Shown here one piece after another: positions 54,952 through 64,000 of a stretch of 64,000 bases of DNA. The notes beneath the pieces were generated by a model. That model ran no database searches, had not been told where the DNA came from, and saw nothing but the letters and a program-made list of their open reading frames with translations. Numbering within the stretch: the stretch's first letter is position 1; each line of letters begins with the position of its first letter. The DNA lies in the NCBI GenBank assembly GCA_036365145.1, contig JAEOAD010000018.1, forward strand, positions 7,086,001-7,150,000. Direction: 5' to 3'. This DNA comes from Orientallactaga sibirica (taxonomy: Eukaryota; Chordata; Mammalia; Rodentia; Dipodidae). Both the position numbers and the translations under genes were made by a program.

Positions 54952-55158
54952 AAGAGCTAATCTGAAATGGCCTGTTAATTCCCTGCCAAGAAAGCACTGC
55001 TCAGTAAAATTGTCTGTCCTGGAGACTTTAGAAAATGGTATAAAGGCTACCTCAACATGTTGACTGACACTATGGTCTTTATGGCCACTGGCCACTCTTA
55101 ACCCTCAGGAGTATTTTAATCCATTATGATCCTATTGACTGTTACCTACTCTCAGCCA

Positions 55159-55262
55159 TTTTTTTTATGAGGTAGGGTCTCACTCTAGCCTAGGCTGACC
55201 TGGAACACTCAGGAGTCCCTGGATGGCCTCAAAGTCACAACAATCCTACTTCTCTCAGCCTT
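55159..55262 (-). mobile_element. Partial B1-like SINE
   Basis: Antisense text from the tail side ('tgaggtagggtctcactcta') to 'atcctacttctctcagcc'. The head is missing. Confidence 0.8.
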
Positions 55263-55298
55263 TAAAAATATTTTCTCTCATAATGGTAAAAGGTGAGA

Positions 55299-55488
55299 GG
55301 GGCTGGAGAGATAGCTCAGAAGTTAAAGGTGCTTGCTTGCAAAGCCTGATGGCCTGGATTCGATTCCCCAGGACCCATGTAAACCCGATGTCCAAAGTAG
55401 TGCATACATCTGGTATTTGTTTGTAGTGTCAAGAGGCCCTGGCATGCCCAATTCTTTTCTCCTTTCAAATAAATGCATAAAAATAAAA
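55299..55488 (+). mobile_element. tRNA-derived SINE
   Basis: A complete copy with a short tail. AAAAGGTGAGAG before and AAAAGATATGAGAG after form a diverged target repeat. Confidence 0.9.
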
Positions 55489-55644
55489 AGATATGAGAGC
55501 CCTACAAATTAAGTATTCAAACAAAACAGATAATCTGAGAGGGAAAAGCCAGGCTTAGGGCCTTATGTAGTATCCCTCCCCTCATTATCCTATTTGCTTT
55601 GGATTGTCCATGTTTCCTTTGGATCTCCCATCACTCCTAACTCT

Positions 55645-55796
55645 AAAGTCTTTTTTTCAAAGTTACGGTCTCACTGTAGTCCAGTTTGACCTGGAATTCA
55701 CTGTGTAGTCTCAGGGTGGCCTCGTATTCACAGAGATCCTCCTATCTCTGCCTTCCAAGTGCTGTGATTGAATACGTGCTCCATCACACCCAGTTC
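55645..55796 (-). mobile_element. B1-like SINE
   Basis: An antisense full-length but diverged copy ('gttacggtctcactgtagtc' to 'ctccatcacacccagtt'). Confidence 0.85.
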
Positions 55797-56531
55797 TCCT
55801 ATCACTAAACTCTTTATGGTTTTTAAGTCTAGAGGACTATAAGGAGGGCTCTCTGTTACTTCAGGCCAACATCCTTCTATAGCGATTCAGCCTTTGAAGG
55901 TTTGGCCACAAATGTTTGTTCCTTAACTAGTTTACCAGTAGATACAGGTCTGTCCCTGCCCACCACTCTTCAAACAAACATTGTCTCTTGAATGCCTTCT
56001 GCCATCTGGTGAAAATGGGATGTCTAGGAAGTATAAGGGCATGATTTGTTATGCAAAATGAGAGGAAGGGATGCTGGGTTTGGAAGTGAGGTGAGAATGT
56101 TGTGAAAAGTATTTGAGGTACTCTTCCTCACCTCACAGCAACATGCATACTTTTATGAGTTTCATCAAAGCCACAAGGCACGTATTACCACAGTCCAGTA
56201 CAGTGTGTGCGTGCATGAGGAGGCACGCATGTGTATGCAGTGGGGAACCTGACCTACCAAACAGTCTACAAGATACTGGATTGGTGTCTGATCCACCAGA
56301 CATTCTACAGGGTGATGGGCAGGGACTTGGGTGCTTAAACTCTTAATCACACAGACCACAAGGTGCTGGGCTTGCCTCATACACAATCCAGTGTGCCAAG
56401 AAGGGGCAGGCCCAGTATCAAGCCTGCTTACATGCTGTCCTCTAGTGCAGGGCCTGAACTCAGGGCACAAACTGCCCCCAAGGACTGGATAATATCTATA
56501 GAAAAGACTTTCCATATTCAGAAACTGAATT
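55797..56531. other. Unique sequence with an imperfect local repeat
   Basis: No known element. Within 56240-56380 the phrases 'acagtctacaagatactgga', 'acattctacagggtgatggg' and 'acagaccacaaggtgctggg' form three imperfect copies of a roughly 50-60 bp unit, a small degenerate tandem repeat. Confidence 0.5.
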
Positions 56532-56862
56532 AGGGCTGGAAAAATAGCTCAGTGGATAAAGAGCTTGTTGTGCAAACATGAGGACCTGAGGTCATTTCCT
56601 CAGCACCCATGCAAAATCCAGATGTGGTGCTGCATACCTGTAATCCCAATACCAGGGGCAGAGATAAGAGAATGTCTATGGCCTTCTGGCTAGATGATCT
56701 AGCCAAAATAGTGAGCTTGTAGTTCAGTGAGAAATTCTATCTCAAAAGATAAGATGAAGAGCAATACACCTGACATTAGTCTCTGGCCACCACACATGTA
56801 CACATGTACATACATACATTCCCATACATATAAACAGAGACATGCATGCATTCCACACACAT

Positions 56863-56908
<46 letters not shown>
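56532..56908 (+). mobile_element. B4-like SINE (tRNA-derived head fused to B1-like part) with (CA)n tail
   Basis: The head 'gggctggaaaaatagctcag' passes through 'ccatgcaaaatccag' into B1-type text ('gcatacctgtaatcccaata', 'ctatctcaaaa') and ends in a (CA)n run at 56863-56908. That is the layout of rodent B4/RSINE1. Confidence 0.85.
56863..56908 (+). repeat. (CA)n microsatellite
   Basis: More than twenty CA units at the end of the B4-like SINE. It is the longest dinucleotide CA repeat in the window. Confidence 0.97.
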
Positions 56909-56909
<1 letters not shown>

Positions 56910-56956
56910 AATTAGCAACAGTGAGCTATTTGTTGCAATGTAAATCATAATACTGT

Positions 56957-57283
56957 TGTGGTTTGAATGTAAAAATGCTCTCTCACATATGCTTGTGCAG
57001 TTAAACACTTGTTCTCCAGCTAGTGGTACTATTTGGGAAGGCTATTGAATCTGTAGGAAGTGGAGCCTTGCTGGAAGAAGGGCACTGGGGGTTGGTTTTA
57101 AGGTTTTTTAGCATGGTCCCATTTCTGGATCATCCTCTGCTTCCTGCCTGCCAGTGTGATGAGTAAGCCTGTCATGCCTTCCCCATCATAAAACTTCCCC
57201 TCGAAAATGCAAGCCAAAATAAACCACTTTTATTCTGCAACTTGTTTCTGGTGGGGTATTTGTTCAAAAGTAACTGAAACACA
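56957..57283 (+). mobile_element. ORR1-type MaLR solo LTR
   Basis: TGTGGTTTGAATG start, 'AATAAACCACTTTTATTC' near the end and 'AACTGAAACACA' at the end match the pattern of 52370-52724. No internal region is adjacent. It lies downstream of the zinc-finger exon, in opposite orientation. Confidence 0.85.
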
Positions 57284-57290
57284 TACAATG

Positions 57291-57691
57291 GCATAACATG
57301 GTAATTATTTGTCACTAATGTACAATATAAAGGGAGATTTAGTGTAGAGGTAGAAAAACTTATACTTTCTTCAATCAGTATTTGTCTCAAATCTTAAAAG
57401 CCTTCTCTTACTGATGGCTCACAAATCCATGCTTGGAATTGTCTAACTTGAGTCCATAGGGCTGGAGAACTCAGAATTACTGCATGGTCATCTGGTTCCA
57501 GGCTTGGAAACAATGTCCATCACCTGTGACCCTATTACCCTAAATAGATTTAGAACAACACATAAACTATCTTTTATATGTAGGATTTTTCCATGTTAAG
57601 TTCTGTGATGTTTGCTGAGATGATTTTGTGACAAAGTTTCTCTAAATTAATATGCATCTTTCCTGATGCTTGCTAAGTTTGGACATAAGAG
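57291..57691 (-). other. 3'UTR side of the zinc-finger gene
   Basis: On the minus strand this follows the stop codon. The text at 57600-57670 still resembles decayed zinc-finger coding (a His-rich 'HLSKHH'-like reading), so the array was once longer. I find no convincing AATAAA in minus orientation here. Confidence 0.45.
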
Positions 57692-59148
57692 TTAAAAGAC
57701 TTCCGATTCTCTGTGTTCAAAGCTTACTACCTTATGCTGACTTCTCTGATGCCTGCTGAGGTGTGATTTCTGGCAGAAGGATTTTCTACATTCATTACAC
57801 TCATAGGGTTTCTCACCTGTGTGAGTCCTCTGATGTACAGTGAGAACTGACTTTTGATAGAAAGATTTTGTACATTTGTTACATTCATAGGGCTTCTCTC
57901 CTGTGTGGGTTCTCTGATGCACAGTGAGATCTGACTTCTGGTAGAAAGATTTCCCACATTCATTACATTCATAAGGTTTCTCTCCTGTGTGAGTTCTCTG
58001 GTGTACTGTGAGTTTTGATTTCTGATAGAAAGTTTTTCTACATTCAGTACACTCATAGGGCTTCTCTCCTGTGTGGGTTCTCTGATGCACAGTAAGGTCT
58101 GACTTCTTGTAGAAAGATTTCCTACATTCATTACATTCATGAGGTTTCTCTCCTGTGTGAGTTCTCTGGTGCAAAATGAGGTCTGACTTTTGATTGAAAG
58201 ACTTCCCACATTTGTTACATTCATAAGGTTTCTCTCCTGTGTGAGTTCTCAGATGCCTGTTAAGGTTTGACTTTTGGTTGAAAGATCTCCTACATTCATC
58301 ACATTCATAGGGCTTCTCTCCTGTGTGAGTTCTCTGATGAACAGTGAGGTCTGATTTACGATAGAATGACTTCCTACATTCATTACACTCGTAGGGCTTC
58401 TCACCAGTGTGAATTCTGGACTGTAAAGTGAAGTTTGCCTCCTGGAAGAAAGATTTTGGACAACTGTTATACCAATAGGACTTCTCTGTATGTCTCCTCT
58501 GATGTTTGGTAAGGTTTGCTTTTGCAATGAAGGACTTCTCACATTTACTACAGATAGTAGGGCTTTCTCCTGTGTGCATTTCCTCATGCTTAGGGAGTAC
58601 AGGCTTTATGCAGAATGTGTTCCCACATACATTACATTCAAAAGTTTTCTTCCCTACCTGAGTTATTTCTTTTAGAATGAAAGCTGACTTGTTATGGGCT
58701 TTCCCATATTCATTATACATACATGAGGGCTCTCTCATATGAACTCTTTTATGTATAAAGAAGACAGTTTTACTGTTGAAGGCGGTCCCTTCTTCACTAT
58801 ATTCAAAATCTTGCTGCCCACATTGAGTTTCATGGTGCTGAGTAGGATGTTCAGGATATCTGAAGGATTTCCCAGTTATATGACAGGCACCAGGCTTTTC
58901 TCTAGCATGCATCTCATCAGGCACATCAGAGAGAAGCACATCTTGATACAAAATAAATTCCTCAGTCTTCATTCCTAAGAAGGTTTCATTGTTCAGCATC
59001 AGCTGTGACACATTGTTTGAGCCCAAACTGAATGCTTTTCCTGATTCATTGTTCTCCACAGTGTTGCTGTTGGTGGCTACAATTTGCCGCAGATACTGGT
59101 CTGGCCTTTTCTGGCTCTGCTCTATAAGATCATCCATTTTCTGGTCAT
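57692..59148 (-). CDS. C2H2 zinc-finger protein, terminal exon (KRAB-ZNF type)
   Basis: Such proteins bind DNA through tandem fingers in the nucleus, and the KRAB type recruits TRIM28 for silencing, often of transposons. The frame is open for about 485 codons to a TAA at 57692-57694. The exon starts after a splice acceptor (TTTTAG, complement of 59149-59154); residues before 'DDQKMDD' in the longer open frame are intronic. A linker of about 95 residues ('[19 protein letters not shown]..') precedes two degenerate fingers, two intact ones (FECNVC.., TICSKC..), one degenerate (YWYNSC..) and eight consecutive intact fingers joined by HTGEKPYEC linkers, so ten intact in all. KRAB exons should lie upstream, beyond 64000. 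I cannot name the orthologue. Confidence 0.9.
57770..58440 (-). repeat. 84-bp tandem zinc-finger repeat array
   Basis: Eight adjacent fingers of 28 codons each (84 bp) are highly alike at the DNA level. Helix residues -1,2,3,6 read in order RSDV, QSNR, QSDL, KSDV, QSKV, QSDV, QSVV, QSHR. Every finger has Ser at +2 and most have Val at +6, indicating recent expansion or homogenisation. Confidence 0.85.
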
Positions 59149-59460
59149 CTAAAATGAATAATGACAAAACAACCATACCCATGAACAGTATCCAAGCACT
59201 CTTATAGAATACTTATCTAAAGGTAAAGAAGTCTCTTGCCATCCCTGTGGCTCAAAAAATTTAAAGTAATACATACTGAATTATGTCTTTTCTCCCTAAT
59301 AAGTTAATGTAACAATCCTGCCACAGGCTGGAGAGATAACTTAATGGTTAAGGCACATGCCTCCTGTCAGATTTTGTAATGTTAAGTAAGCATGGTTTTT
59401 TCTGGTTCTTTAAGTTTTTTTTTAAAACATGTATTTATTTTTTTATTTTATTTATTTTAT
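59149..59460 (-). other. Intron upstream of zinc-finger exon
   Basis: On the minus strand this precedes the splice acceptor. A 40-bp SINE head fragment lies at 59325-59364 ('caggctggagagataactta'). No KRAB-coding segment is visible here or elsewhere up to 64000. Confidence 0.6.
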
Positions 59461-59461
59461 T

Positions 59462-59612
59462 TTTTGCATTTTTGATGTAGGGTCTCACTTTAGCCCAAGC
59501 TGATCTGGAATTCAATCTGTAATACCAGGGTGGCCTCGATCTCACAGTGATCCTCCTGCCTCTGCCTCCCAAGTGCTGGGATTAAAGGCATTTACCACCA
59601 TCAGGCCTGGCA
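59462..59612 (-). mobile_element. B1-like SINE
   Basis: An antisense copy, well preserved in its head complement ('cctctgcctcccaagtgctg'). Confidence 0.9.
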
Positions 59613-59953
59613 TTTTTTTTGACAGCTGAGAAAATGTTTGGTCACAATTCTCAAGTGTTGTCTCACTTTAGCTTTAAGCAAACACTTCTCATGTGTTACT
59701 TGTTTTCCTGGTTATTTCTTTATATTTTTCTTATCTGAGTCACTGGGTGTTTTGTGCTACTTCTCTTCTCATTCTTTATCTTTGTAAGGCATTTTAGGAT
59801 TACAGTTTACAGGGCACATAATGGGATTATTTCCTATCACCTAAGCAAAATAGTCCTTGGGGATAAGGAGTTGTGCCTATTTTCCTTTAGTCCTCACATT
59901 TCCCTGGGACTAGCTACCAGGCATTTGTAGGGGTTTTCAAGTCTTTTGATCCC
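59613..59953. other. Unique sequence (intronic)
   Basis: Nothing recognised. Confidence 0.5.

Positions 59954-59993
<40 letters not shown>
59954..59993 (+). repeat. (AAT)n microsatellite
   Basis: Twelve or thirteen uninterrupted AAT units. Confidence 0.97.
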
Positions 59994-60005
59994 GTACTAA
60001 AAGGA

Positions 60006-60140
60006 ACTGGGTGTGTTGGCACATGCCTATAATCCTGGAACTCAGGAGGTAGAGGTCAGAGGATCATTGTGAGTTTGAGGACACCTTGAGATTTCATAGT
60101 TAATTCCAGCTCAGCCTGAGCTACAGTGAGACTTAAAAAA
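60006..60140 (+). mobile_element. B1-like SINE
   Basis: It starts 'aactgggtgtgttggcacat' and ends in an A9 tail. It is diverged. Confidence 0.85.
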
Positions 60141-60399
60141 AAATAGCATCCTCCAGAATTCAACCTGAATCTCCATTTCTCCCACCTACCACTTTGGCTA
60201 CCATTCCCTCCTGGTTAAAAGGTCTTGGTTCTGCAACTCAAGCTGTGCCTACCATCACTGAAAAGTCTTTTCTATGTCAATAGCTCAGGCATTCCCCCAA
60301 AGTTCCTGGTGCATGTGCCCCTGCTCATTGCTCCTAAGGATTTTACAATGTATTCTCACATTTCAGCTATTTCCTAGTTTCCTAGAAAATAAAAGTATA

Positions 60400-60545
60400 A
60401 GCCAGCCATGGTGGGCCATGCCTTTAATCAAAAAACTCAGGAGGCAGAGGTAGGAGAATCACAGTGAGTTTGAGGCTGGCCTGAGACTACATAGTGAATT
60501 CCAGGTCAGCCTGGGTTGGAGAGACCCTACCTCAAAAAAAGGAAG
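60400..60545 (+). mobile_element. B1-like SINE
   Basis: It starts 'agccagccatggtgggccat', with 'taatcaaaaaactcagg' replacing the usual 'taatcccagcactcagg' block, and ends in an A-rich tail. Confidence 0.9.
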
Positions 60546-60972
60546 AAAAAACATCTGGATTGTTCTCATTCTCTTTGTTGCTTTAGAATAATTTCCATGA
60601 AGAGAAAGGGAAATGCTAACTTCATGCTCCCACATTAAATCCTTGGTTCACTTGGCCTTGAAGTGCAGGACTTCCTACATCTACACATACATCAAGGACT
60701 TGTGGGAACTGCTAACAACAGCTCAAGGGCATGGCCCACACTGGCTGGACTCAACTCTTCCTGCACTCCCCAGAATACATGACTTACTGAGAAAGCTCTG
60801 CTCTGGAGGTTCTCCTATCCATGGCTCTACTTCCTGCTCCAGCTTGACAACTGCCCCAGGCTTTGGAATATTGTGCCCTGTTAGTGGGACATAGAATAGC
60901 ATCAAGACTCTTGATGTCTTGATACACAAGGCTCACTCCTGGACTTCTTTTCTCATCCATTCCAGGGGTGAT
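60546..60972. other. Unique sequence (intronic)
   Basis: The 93-codon plus frame at 60613-60894 has no recognisable relatives. No repeat family identified. Confidence 0.45.
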
Positions 60973-60973
60973 A

Positions 60974-61012
60974 TTCTTCAGTCTAACACTCTGCCAACTG
61001 AGCTATTTCAGC
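60974..61012 (-). pseudogene. tRNA-Phe (GAA) 5' half pseudogene
   Basis: On the minus strand from 61012 the text reads GCTGAAATAGCTCAGTTGG, CAGAGTGTTAGACTGAAGA, matching the 5' half of tRNA-Phe with three or four substitutions. Homology ends one or two bases past the GAA anticodon. No 3' half follows, so it cannot fold as a tRNA. Confidence 0.85.
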
Positions 61013-61166
61013 ACCTCCAGGGTGACAATCTTTATGCATAGCATATTTTTATTTTAAATATCAGTTTTCAACTACAGATTTCCAAAGTCATATTGCCAGA
61101 AGTTAAGTACACTTGATTCTGTAAACTCACCTATATATGTATACCCACCTATATGTCAACTTTGGA

Positions 61167-61225
61167 AAATTGTCACCTCAAAATTAAGCTATCCTAAACT
61201 AAATAAGATACTTTATAACGATGCC
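61167..61225 (+). repeat. Left copy of 59-bp duplication flanking MaLR
   Basis: It begins AAATTGTCACCTC and ends CGATGCC exactly at the LTR's TG. It matches 63114-63172 at 53 of 59 positions, with no gaps. Confidence 0.95.
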
Positions 61226-63113
61226 TGTGGTAGTTTTTATAGATGGCCCCCAATACATTCAGTGTTTTATTAGTTTATAGTTTGCATCTGCAGTTACCTT
61301 ACTGGAGGCAGTGTCACTGGGCAGATATTAAGGTGTGGTGGAGGGTTTAGGATTTCAATCTAAAGATATGCAAAGTGTGCCTAATAAGAGTTCCTGAGGT
61401 ATGCTGAGCTGTGTCGCTTTTTGCTTCTCTCTCTTGCTGGTCCTGTAAAAGACAGGCAAGCTTCTTATGCCATTATGGAACTTCCCCTGGATATGTAAGC
61501 TTCAATAAATAAATCCCTTCCTCCATAACTGTGCTGGGTCTGGATGTTCATCTCAGCGAACCTGAAGCTGTCTGCTACAAAAGTTGGTACCGAGGAAAGT
61601 GGGGTGAGATGAACCTAACCATATAGATTTTTGTCTTTTGGAACCTTTGTTTTGGAGGAATGGGCATGGACTTGGTGCTTGCAACTGAAGATGCTTTCTG
61701 AAGTGGTAAGCCAAGTTTTATGGACTATTCTGATGAGAGTTTGAGAATACTAAGTGCAGACCATATTGAACTTCAAGGCTTGGCTTATGAGCTTTCTAAG
61801 AGGAAGGAAAGAGTGAAGAGGACTTTGTTGGGACTGGGCTACTGTCATAAGGAATGGCTGTGTTCTGCTGCCCAGGTCCAGAGAGTTTGATCAAGGTTAA
61901 ATTTCTAATGGACTGATGTGCTTGGCTAAAGATATTGGACTGAGAGACTTAAGATTTTAAGTTGGAAAACCTCCAGAAAGTTAAAATTAGAGGCACTGAG
62001 ACTGGTTTTACGTTACTGGAGGTGATATTGTCAAAGACATTAGCAATCTTAAGGAAGGTGGCCCCACTGCTTTACATTAAAACAATGGAGAGGATGCCTA
62101 AGGAAAAACTGTTAGAAATGCAAACTCTTTTGGAAAGAGTTGAGTGGAGAAGGAACCTGCTTTTCAAGGCTATGATTTATTTCATCCCTGGATTAAGAAT
62201 ATGGCTGTGTCCTGCACACCTGGTATTAGTTTTAGAAGCATGAAAAATGCATGGAGTAGTCATGAATTGCACATGGTTCCAGGAGCTGCTGCTGAGATGT
62301 GGAATGAGGTAGGGCGTGAGGCCCTTATAGGATGAAAGAGCCTTTGGAAGATGGACCGTGGTTTGCATGGAGACCTGAAGATGTTTTGGATATACAAGGA
62401 CTGTGCAAGGGCTACCATAGAGTGCAGTGTTGGCCTGGAATGGAAACTTTCCCTGCCCAGCTGGAGGGGTGGAATTGGAAAACCTGGAGACTGTCAGTCT
62501 CGGGTTATATTGAACTTGAATTGCAGAAGCCTGATGACTGCTGATAGTGGCTGAGTTTGCATTGTTGTAGTCTCTCTTTGCTATGCCTTATACCAGTTGA
62601 AAATGTTTATTCTGTGCCTTTACATGTTGAAAGTATTTAACGTGTTTTATTTTACAGGACTCATTATCTTAAGTTGGTCAAGACTGTGGGAACCTTTGAA
62701 ACTGGACTGAATACAATTTACAATGATAGTTATAAATCTATTGGGGGCCAAGGGCAGAATGTGGTAGTTTGAATAGATGGCTCCCAATATATTCAATGTT
62801 TTATTAGTTTATAATTTGCATCTGCAGCCACCTTGCTGGAAGCAGTGTCACTGGGTGGATATTAAGGTGTGGTGGTGGGTTTAGGATTTCAATCTACAGA
62901 TATGCAAAGTGTGCCTAATAGGAGTTCCTGAGGTATGCTGAGCTGTGTGGCTTTTTGCTTCTCTCTCTTGCTGGTCCTGTAAAAGACAGGCAAGCTTCTT
63001 CTGCCATTATGGAACTTCCCCTGGATATGTAAGCTTCAATAAATAAATCCCTTCCTCCATAACTGTGCCTAGTCTGGAAGTTCATCTCAGCGAACCTGAC
63101 GCTGTCTGCTACA
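61226..63113 (+). mobile_element. Complete MaLR (MT/ORR1-type) flanked by a 59-bp duplication
   Basis: LTRs of 354 bp each (61226-61579, 62760-63113) enclose about 1.18 kb of internal sequence homologous to 11609-12831, ending in a purine tract ('gggggccaagggcagaa'). The LTRs differ at about 21 positions by eye (6%), so this copy is clearly older than the one at 11222. Instead of 5 bp, the flanks share 59 bp (61167-61225 and 63114-63172). Short frames inside (61962-62243, 62144-62335) are shared with the other MaLR only in part and are not genes. Confidence 0.93.
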
Positions 63114-63172
63114 AAATTGTCATCTCAAAATTAAGTTATCCTAAACTAAATAAGAAACTCTATAAAGGTGCC
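63114..63172 (+). repeat. Right copy of 59-bp duplication flanking MaLR
   Basis: It begins AAATTGTCATCTC immediately after the LTR's terminal TACA and ends AAGGTGCC, after which homology to the left side stops. Confidence 0.95.
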
Positions 63173-63406
63173 TCACCTTAGAAACCTTCCTGAAATAATT
63201 CTATCGTTTTCTCTATGTCATGCTGGTAAAACATTCTTTGTGATCCTTATTACCTCACAATTACATCTATTTGGTTGTCTATGAAAAAAAGAAAATCTCT
63301 TTAAAAGGAGATGTAATTTTTTGATTTTGGTAACTATCCCCACAGCCCCAAAATTATTAACATCTATGATTTAGGCAATTTAACAAGCACCCAAGAATTA
63401 GAAAAT

Positions 63407-63623
63407 AGGGCTGGGTAAGTAGATCAGAGGTGAAAGGCACTTATATGCAAAGCTTATTGGCCTGAATTCAATTTCTCACTACCCATGTAAAGCCAGATGC
63501 ACAAACTGGCACATGTGTCTGGAGTCATTTGTAGCAAGAGGCCTTGGCACGCCCATACTCACTCTTCCTCTAAAAAGAATAAATAAATATTTTAAAGGTA
63601 CAATAATTGTAAAAAAATCAACA
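63407..63623 (+). mobile_element. tRNA-derived SINE with target-site repeat
   Basis: It is flanked by AAGAATTAGAAAATA (63392-63406 and about 63625-63639). The head is diverged ('gggctgggtaagtagatcag'). Confidence 0.92.
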
Positions 63624-63647
63624 AAAGAATTAGAAAATATATTAATA

Positions 63648-63882
63648 GGGCTGGAGAGATGGCTTAGCAGTTAAGGTCCTTGCCTGTGAAGCCTAAGAAC
63701 CCATGTTTGATTCTCCAGATCCCATGTTAGCCAGATGCACAAAGGTGAGGCAAGTGTAAGGACACACATGCCCACTAGGTGGTGCAAATGCCTGGAGTTC
63801 AATTATAGTGGCCGAGGGCCTGGTACAGCAATTCTGTCTTTGTCTCTCTCTCTCTAAAATTAAAAAAATTTAAAAAACAAAG
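63648..63882 (+). mobile_element. tRNA-derived SINE with target-site repeat
   Basis: It is flanked by TATTAATA-type repeats (63639-63647 and 63883-63892), landing next to the right target copy of the preceding SINE. The body is the 'aggtgaggcaagtgtaagg' variant also seen at 27251. Confidence 0.93.
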
Positions 63883-64000
63883 TATATTAATAAAAGTCTA
63901 AAAAATTCATCCCTGAAGAATGGAGAAGAGGTAACTGAGAATTTAGAGAAACTATCAAAGGAAAATTTCTAAGAGCCAGAGAGTAATGGAAGTCTTACAA

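Noticed and set aside
56699..57008. Cys/Val-rich frames at the (CA)n repeat
   Set aside because: Alternating Cys-Val is the translation of the TG/CA dinucleotide repeat.
57727..58587. Long alternative minus-strand frames within the zinc-finger array (165 and 112 codons)
   Set aside because: They are out-of-frame shadows produced by the 84-bp periodicity of the finger repeats.
60613..60894. 93-codon plus-strand frame near the zinc-finger gene, considered as a KRAB exon
   Set aside because: It lies on the opposite strand and has no KRAB-box residues; no minus-strand KRAB text was found between 59150 and 64000.

Overview
This is a repeat-dense stretch of mammalian nuclear DNA, almost certainly from a rodent. 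The evidence is about 45 copies or fragments of rodent-type SINEs: 7SL-derived B1-like elements, tRNA-derived elements whose head reads 'ggctggagagatggctta', and one B4-like B2/B1 composite. ORR1/MT-type MaLR LTRs and rodent-style LINE-1s with tandem monomers in their 5' ends point the same way. The particular SINE consensus suggests a jerboa-like (dipodoid) lineage, but that is inference. No bacterial-style genes, CRISPR arrays or operons are present.

Only one host coding exon looks intact: the terminal zinc-finger exon of a C2H2 (probably KRAB-type) protein on the minus strand at 57692-59148, with a splice acceptor at its 5' edge. Two host mRNAs are present as retrocopies. A near full-length OSBPL8 retrocopy (minus strand, about 7783-14494) keeps its A-tail and a 15-bp target-site duplication, but is broken by frameshifts, a stop, a solo LTR and a complete MaLR. 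A CDK2AP1 retrocopy (minus strand, about 30160-30745) has lost its start codon and carries an internal deletion.

Layout. 1-5340: LINE-1 5' ends (minus), a roughly 40-bp monomer array, a gutted gammaretrovirus-like ERV and an L1 3' end. 5400-7770: SINEs and unique DNA. 7783-14494: OSBPL8 retrocopy. 15212-26025: one long minus-strand L1 running 3'UTR to ORF2 to ORF1 to about 200-bp 5' monomers, interrupted by SINEs, an LTR and a betaretrovirus-like provirus (18495-22407). 26030-30750: unique DNA, L1 fragments, SINEs and the CDK2AP1 retrocopy. 31028-35800: an ERVK-type solo LTR, then decayed gammaretrovirus-like gag-pol split by a MaLR-type solo LTR. 36990-40430: two L1 3' ends in a row. 42841-52724: an old MaLR whose 5' LTR is split by SINEs and a 7.7-kb full-length L1. 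53000-57290: SINEs, two LTRs, a B4 element and a tRNA-Cys 5' half. 57692-59148: zinc-finger exon. 60970-63172: a tRNA-Phe 5' half and a MaLR flanked by an anomalous 59-bp direct duplication. 63407-63882: two tandem SINEs.

The genes do not form a pathway. The story is layering: target-site duplications give relative insertion orders at several loci. The observations most worth a second look are the 59-bp duplication that exactly brackets the MaLR at 61226-63113, the near-identical LTRs of the MaLR inside the OSBPL8 retrocopy, the two unrelated types of L1 5' monomer, and the two tRNA 5'-half sequences that end just past the anticodon.
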